From M3007 sp038246345 (lineage in GTDB: Bacteria > Bacteroidota > Bacteroidia > Chitinophagales > Saprospiraceae), in contig JBBRWA010000231.1 of NCBI GenBank assembly GCA_038246345.1, positions 1-10,063 on the forward strand: a stretch of 10,063 bases of DNA, given 5' to 3'. Of this stretch, positions 6,946-10,063 are shown in pieces. How positions within the stretch are numbered: position 1 is the stretch's first letter; every line of letters starts with the position of its first letter. The position numbers were made by a program, and so were the translations under genes. The notes under the pieces were generated by a model that was not told the DNA's origin, did no database searches, and worked only from the letters and a program-made list of their open reading frames with translations.

Positions 6946-6975
6946 TTGGAAAAGCAGAAATTTCCGCAAATTTGC
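6946..6975 (+). promoter_or_regulatory. Possible promoter/operator of the DUF2281-vapC operon
   Basis: TTG at 6946-6948 is followed after 18 bases by CAAATTTG (6967-6974), one mismatch from TAnnTTTG. The -7 box lies within a perfect 10-base palindrome, GCAAATTTGC (6966-6975). A palindrome over the -7 box would suit autorepression by the antitoxin-toxin complex, as is usual for VapBC-type modules. It is about 90 bases upstream of the antitoxin ATG; the assignment is tentative. Confidence 0.35.
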
Positions 6976-7064
6976 AGAGAAATCTAAAAGTATCAGCCTA
7001 AACGAGCTTAGAATTCATTTTTCAAGTTTCTAAAAATATTGCCACGTCCTATCAAGATATCCTC

Positions 7065-7274
7065 ATGCGGGAAAGCGCAACACTTCCTGAATATATGAAG
7101 CGGGAATTATTAGACTTCTTACTTTTTTTGAAAGACAGAGAAAAAAGGGCGTTTCTGTTGGAGGGAAAGTCTGATGTTAAAAGGAAACCAAAATTCGGGT
7201 GTGGAGACATAAAAATAAAGATTGCGCCTGACTTCGACGCACCATTGGATGACTTCAAAGATTATTTGGTATGA
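7065..7274 (+). CDS. DUF2281-type antitoxin of a VapBC-like module
   Basis: A 69-residue protein with the layout of DUF2281 antitoxins. The N-terminal helix is LPEYMKRELLDFLLFLKDRE (residues 7-26). The C-terminal toxin-binding tail is KPKFGCGDIKIKIAPDFDAP followed by LDDFKDYL. In this family the tail occupies the active site of the PIN partner. The ATG at 7065 is the first in the frame; an in-frame TAA lies about 70 bases upstream with no start between. No Shine-Dalgarno is seen. Its stop overlaps the toxin start as ATGA, implying translational coupling. The role is inferred from family and position. Confidence 0.87.
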   Translation: MRESATLPEYMKRELLDFLLFLKDREKRAFLLEGKSDVKRKPKFGCGDIKIKIAPDFDAPLDDFKDYLV

Positions 7275-7666
7275 ACCTGTTGCTCGATACCCATTCATTT
7301 CTCTGGTATTACAAAGGCGTTTCTGATTTAAGTACCAACGCATTACATCTGATTGAAAGCCCGGAAAACGATTTCTTCATAAGCGTTGTTAGTCTTTGGG
7401 AGATCGCCATAAAAAACAGCCTTGGGAAACTTGGACTTAATGCCCCTTTGGGTGACTTTTTCAAGGATGTTGTCCAAAAAGGGTTTAATCTTATGCCGAT
7501 TGATCTATCTCATATCTTACAGTCGACAGCATTCCCTTTTCACCATCGCGACCCTTTTGACAGGTTGATTTTTGGCCAGTCAATTGTAGAAAAAATGCCC
7601 GTTGTTACCAAAGACGCTCTTTTTGATCCGTATGGTTTATCATCGAATCTTCAAGTGATTTGGTAA
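7271..7666 (+). CDS. vapC: VapC-type PIN-domain toxin ribonuclease
   Basis: A PIN-domain toxin of 131 residues; such proteins cut tRNA or rRNA when freed from the antitoxin. The acidic metal-binding residues are all present: Asp6 in LLDTHSFLW, Glu44 in SLWEIAIKNSLGKL, Asp94 and Asp97 in HHRDPFDRL, and Asp115 in VTKDALFD. The LLDTHxFLW start and HHRDPFDR motif are characteristic of the VapC subgroup paired with DUF2281 antitoxins. The length is normal and there are no lesions, so the pair is probably functional. It overlaps the antitoxin by 4 bases and ends 59 bases short of the convergent lpxH. No terminator hairpin with a T-run is seen between them. The RNA target cannot be read from the sequence. 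Confidence 0.93.
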   Translation: MNLLLDTHSFLWYYKGVSDLSTNALHLIESPENDFFISVVSLWEIAIKNSLGKLGLNAPLGDFFKDVVQKGFNLMPIDLSHILQSTAFPFHHRDPFDRLIFGQSIVEKMPVVTKDALFDPYGLSSNLQVIW

Positions 7667-7725
7667 GCAGTAATGGATATATGTCTTTTTTAGTGAGCGG
7701 AGTAAGCAAGGGCTCAATTACGTCG

Positions 7726-8532
7726 TTACCTCCTCCAATTACACGTTACCTCCCCTTTATTTTCAAAAAAACAAACCTCCACATCCTCCCCATCAAACAC
7801 CGCATAAGAGCTGTGCCACATCCAATCACCCAGATTGATGTACCGGCTGCGCTCGTTGTTCAAACGCCAATCAATAGGCAAATGCCGGTGGCCAAACACG
7901 AAATAATCAGGTGCCACACCCAGCTCAACTTTCCGCTGACAATACTGCAACAGCCATTCTTTGTCTTCTCCCAGCCAATTGCGTTCTGCGGGTGGTGTCG
8001 CGGCCCTGCTTTGTTTGGAGAAAAAATTGGCGAGCCGGGTGCCAAAATCGGGGTGCACCCAGCGGTAAAGCCACTGACTGGCCGGGTGGGTAAACACCTT
8101 TTTCATGCGTTTGTAGCCCATATCCCCAGGGCCCAGTCCGTCGCCATGCCCGATGAAAAACGATTTCCCCTGAATTTCCACTTGAATGGGCTTGCGGTGC
8201 ACCGGGATGCCAAACTCTTGTTCAAAGTAGCCAAACATCCACAGATCGTGGTTGCCTGTAAACGCTTGTATGGGTAACCCTCCATCGCGCAGTTCAGCCA
8301 ATTTGCCCATCAAACGACTGAATCCCTTGGGTATCACGGTTTTGTATTCGAACCAAAACTCAAATAAATCACCTACCAAATAAATCTCGGCAGCGTCCTG
8401 AGCTGCCATATCGAGCCAACGCAGCAACTGCCGCTCCCGTTCAGCACTTGTCAGTCGCGCATCGGCGCCCAGATGGAAATCGGAGGCGAAATAGGTTTTA
8501 CCTGTACGTAGGGGGGGAGTAGTTGGTTGCAC
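7726..8532 (-). CDS. lpxH: UDP-2,3-diacylglucosamine diphosphatase (LpxH type)
   Basis: A calcineurin-like metallophosphoesterase that hydrolyses UDP-2,3-diacylglucosamine to lipid X and UMP, the fourth step of lipid A synthesis, at the inner membrane's cytoplasmic face. The motifs in order are SDFHLG (17-22; Asp18, His20), GDLFEFWFEY (54-63; Asp55), GNHD (93-96), GHGD (128-131) and GHRH (214-217). The FEFWFEY and GHGDGLGP forms, together with the length of 268, fit Bacteroidota LpxH proteins. The start is GTG at 8532: the nearest upstream in-frame codon of note is a TGA 12 bases away, and no ATG precedes the catalytic motif, so GTG is the best start. The gene is convergent with vapC and divergent from hldD. 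A related phosphoesterase of other specificity is possible but less likely. Confidence 0.9.
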   Translation of the reverse strand: MQPTTPPLRTGKTYFASDFHLGADARLTSAERERQLLRWLDMAAQDAAEIYLVGDLFEFWFEYKTVIPKGFSRLMGKLAELRDGGLPIQAFTGNHDLWMFGYFEQEFGIPVHRKPIQVEIQGKSFFIGHGDGLGPGDMGYKRMKKVFTHPASQWLYRWVHPDFGTRLANFFSKQSRAATPPAERNWLGEDKEWLLQYCQRKVELGVAPDYFVFGHRHLPIDWRLNNERSRYINLGDWMWHSSYAVFDGEDVEVCFFENKGEVTCNWRR

Positions 8533-8996
8533 GGTGAAATTTCAAAGTTGTAAAATCGATGGGGCGAAGTTACCTCCCCCCGCGCTATTTTTGCCGCTTG
8601 GGGAAGCAAAAGGGCTGATAATGCAAATTAATTAAAACTTTTTCCCTCCTTCATGGCCTACATTGCAGCTGCTACAAGTCCCAGCGGCACTTTACCTTTG
8701 CAGAAATGCCAGAGCCCCCGTTCCAGTAGCTGCGCGTGGTGATTGGTGATTGGTTGAATGGTGATTAGTAGCACAGCATTCTTTTCCAATTTGGAATTTT
8801 TTTTCAGCACGCATCGTTTGACAATTGATACGTTGAGAAATTGATCAACTGCCGGACGCGGCACTAGGGTGCTGAAACACAATGCTAAGCCGAAGCACAA
8901 CCGATGAGCACTAGTCACCATTCAACCAATCACCAATCACCACGCGCAGCTAGCGGAACAGTATCTTCAATTTACAACAATTAAAGCATCACCTTT
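8533..8996. other. Divergent lpxH/hldD spacer
   Basis: 464 bases between the two starts, with no credible gene. The half next to lpxH (8533-8719) carries C/G-rich runs and TATTTTTG at about 8589-8596. That is an exact -7 element match pointing towards hldD, but no TTG lies at the right -33 distance. The other half is the large symmetric inverted repeat at 8720-8959, which ends only 37 bases before the hldD ATG. Confidence 0.7.
8720..8959. repeat. Large symmetric inverted repeat (MITE-like or giant hairpin) upstream of hldD
   Basis: The arms 8720-8768 and 8911-8959 (49 bases each) pair at 46 positions plus one G-T wobble. The arms carry internal direct repeats of GATTGGT (TGGTGATTGGTGATTGG). 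In exactly the same pairing register, the inner block TTTCAGCAC (8802-8810) pairs with GTGCTGAAA (8869-8877), and GTTGA/TCAAC (8832-8836/8845-8849) sits at the centre. The unit is therefore symmetric about position 8839.5 over 240 bases. I see no target-site duplication and no transposase-like frame inside. Confidence 0.88.
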
Positions 8997-9998
8997 ATGA
9001 TAGTAGTTACCGGAGCAGCAGGATTTATTGGTTCGTGTATGGTGCAGCGCCTCAACGATGCAGGCTACAAAGACGTACTGGCGGTGGATGATTTTAGTCG
9101 ACCCGATAAGAATATAAACCTGGAAGGCAAGCAACTCTGGGGCCAGGTACACCGTATGAACTTCATGCGCTGGCTCGAACGCAACCACAACGATGTGCAG
9201 GCAATACTGCACCTGGGAGCCCGTACCGATACCACAGAAACCAATGTCGCCATTTTCGACGAGCTGAACCTGGAGTACTCCAAAGCCCTTTGGATGCTCT
9301 GCGCGGGCTTTGACATTCCTTTCCTCTACGCCAGCAGCGCAGCCACCTACGGGCTCGGCGAATCGGGCTACTCCGACGACCATGCCCTGATTCCAAACCT
9401 TAAACCACTCAACCCTTATGGCCAGAGCAAACAAGACTTCGATGTTTGGCTCCTCCAACAAATGCCAAACGAACGCATTCTCCCCCCCACCGGGGGGGCT
9501 GGGCGGGGGGGCTGGGCGGGGTTTAAGTTTTTTAATGTTTATGGTCCGAATGAGTATCACAAAGGGCGTATGGCTTCGGTGATTATGCACACGGCACGCA
9601 AAATTAAGGCCACGGGCGCCATGCAGCTTTTCCGCTCGCACCGCCCCGATTATAAGGACGGGGAGCAAAGCCGCGATTTTATTTATGTCAAGGATTTGGT
9701 GGATGTGCTGTTGTATTTTCTGGAGAATAAGCCCGCCAACGCCATTTATAACCTCGGTACGGGCAAGGCACGCACCTTCTACGACCTGGCCAGCAGTACG
9801 TTCAACGCGCTGGGCATGGAGCCAAATATATCCTTCATTGACACGCCCGCCGATATACGCGATACCTATCAGTATTTCACGGAGGCAGACATGAGTAAGT
9901 TGCGCACAGCGGGTTATCAGCAGCCATTTTATGGCCTGGAAGCGGGTATTGAGGACTATGTGCAGCGATATTTGGCGAAAGAAGAACTGATTTGGTGA
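8997..9998 (+). CDS. hldD: ADP-L-glycero-D-manno-heptose 6-epimerase
   Basis: A short-chain dehydrogenase/reductase-fold epimerase that converts ADP-D-glycero-heptose to ADP-L-glycero-heptose, the last step in making the heptose donor for the LPS core. The NAD(P)-binding motif TGAAGFIG lies at residues 5-12, the catalytic region LYASSAATYG at 110-119, YxxxK as Tyr141-Lys145 in NPYGQSK, and the heptose epimerase block FFNVYGPNEYHKGRMASV at 178-195. SRDFIYVKDLVDV and NLGTGKARTFYDLA follow. At 333 residues it is longer than E. coli HldD (310). Part of this is an insertion at residues about 161-173 (ILPPTGGAGRGGWA) encoded by a G-rich repeat; the frame stays open across it. The ATG at 8997 begins the family's MIVVTG and is certain. 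The gene stands alone downstream of the large inverted repeat. Confidence 0.94.
   Translation: MIVVTGAAGFIGSCMVQRLNDAGYKDVLAVDDFSRPDKNINLEGKQLWGQVHRMNFMRWLERNHNDVQAILHLGARTDTTETNVAIFDELNLEYSKALWMLCAGFDIPFLYASSAATYGLGESGYSDDHALIPNLKPLNPYGQSKQDFDVWLLQQMPNERILPPTGGAGRGGWAGFKFFNVYGPNEYHKGRMASVIMHTARKIKATGAMQLFRSHRPDYKDGEQSRDFIYVKDLVDVLLYFLENKPANAIYNLGTGKARTFYDLASSTFNALGMEPNISFIDTPADIRDTYQYFTEADMSKLRTAGYQQPFYGLEAGIEDYVQRYLAKEELIW
9482..9521. repeat. C7/G7 palindrome and 13-bp tandem repeat inside hldD (G-quadruplex-like)
   Basis: Seven C (9482-9488) and seven G (9492-9498) form a short palindrome around ACC. Two exact copies of a 13-base unit (G7, CT, GGG, C) follow at 9492-9504 and 9505-9517, then four more G. 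The plus strand thus has five G-runs of at least three separated by loops of 1-2 bases, a canonical G-quadruplex pattern. It encodes the PPTGGAGRGGW insertion of HldD. Confidence 0.85.
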
Positions 9999-10006
9999 TT
10001 TTTGGC

Positions 10007-10063
10007 CTAAACATTCAACCAGTACACCACCTTCAGCACAATCGCCTTGTTTTTAGGGGATAA
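10007..10063 (-). CDS. Possible C-terminal end of a minus-strand gene (cut by window edge)
   Basis: The minus strand is open from the window edge to a TAG at 10007-10009, eight bases beyond the convergent hldD stop. It reads NKAIVLKVVYWLNV at the end. The alternating hydrophobic residues with a terminal aromatic-rich strand resemble the last beta-strand of an outer-membrane barrel protein. Eighteen codons are too few to identify it, and the frame could be open by chance. Confidence 0.3.
   Translation of the reverse strand, partial: LSPKNKAIVLKVVYWLNV

Larger units (their letters stand above)
6680..7064. other. AT-rich divergent spacer between the S8 protease and the toxin-antitoxin pair
   Basis: 385 bases with no coding signal on either strand. 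It contains the candidate S8 promoter (minus) and a possible toxin-antitoxin promoter (plus). I see nothing else in about 6790-6940. Confidence 0.7.

Noticed and set aside
8658..8921. An 87-codon minus-strand frame across the large inverted repeat
   Set aside because: Its codons are dictated by the palindrome, it has no recognisable domain, and it covers only one arm; likely chance.
8720..8959. CRISPR-like or phage attachment interpretation of the GATTGGT repeats
   Set aside because: The repeats are inverted and adjacent rather than spaced direct repeats, and no cas, integrase or tRNA gene is nearby.
8967..9668. A 233-codon minus-strand frame opposite hldD
   Set aside because: It is the mirror of a confidently identified gene, with no family resemblance and a proline-rich tract that comes only from the G-rich repeat.

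Overview
The window looks like chromosomal DNA from a Gram-negative Bacteroidota, probably of the Saprospiraceae/Chitinophaga type. The evidence is a porT gene (type IX secretion) directly after ubiE, a Bacteroidota-style -7 element (TAnnTTTG) upstream of the secreted protease, few Shine-Dalgarno sequences, and lipid A and heptose genes that require an outer membrane. The family-level placement is inference.

Layout. 1-327 is the 3' end of the menaquinone methyltransferase gene ubiE. It is followed by porT (about 375-1148), whose signal-peptide region is built from a GGCCAA-type palindromic repeat. Convergent with porT are a broken DUF5615 (PIN-like) toxin gene (1156-1502) and an intact DUF433 antitoxin gene (1495-1740). 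Upstream of these on the minus strand is the exoribonuclease gene rnr (1811-4159). A gene-poor stretch of 822 bases (4160-4981) holds a short gene remnant, two palindromes and the terminator of the next gene. A secreted subtilisin-type protease with a large insertion lies at 4982-6679. After a 385-base spacer comes an intact DUF2281/VapC toxin-antitoxin pair (7065-7666). lpxH (7726-8532, minus) and hldD (8997-9998, plus) diverge from a 464-base spacer dominated by a roughly 240-base symmetric inverted repeat. The last bases may be the 3' end of another minus-strand gene.

How the genes relate. ubiE, rnr, lpxH and hldD are housekeeping genes of respiration, RNA turnover and LPS synthesis. PorT and the S8 protease concern secretion and the envelope. 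Around them sits accessory material: one living and one decayed toxin-antitoxin module, and at least four unrelated palindromic or low-complexity repeats. Two of these repeats lie inside reading frames, in the porT leader and in hldD.

No clearly new multi-gene system is visible. The most unusual signals are the giant hairpin just upstream of hldD, the G-quadruplex-like 13-base tandem repeat inside hldD whose copy number would shift the frame, and the orphaned DUF433 antitoxin beside its dead partner.
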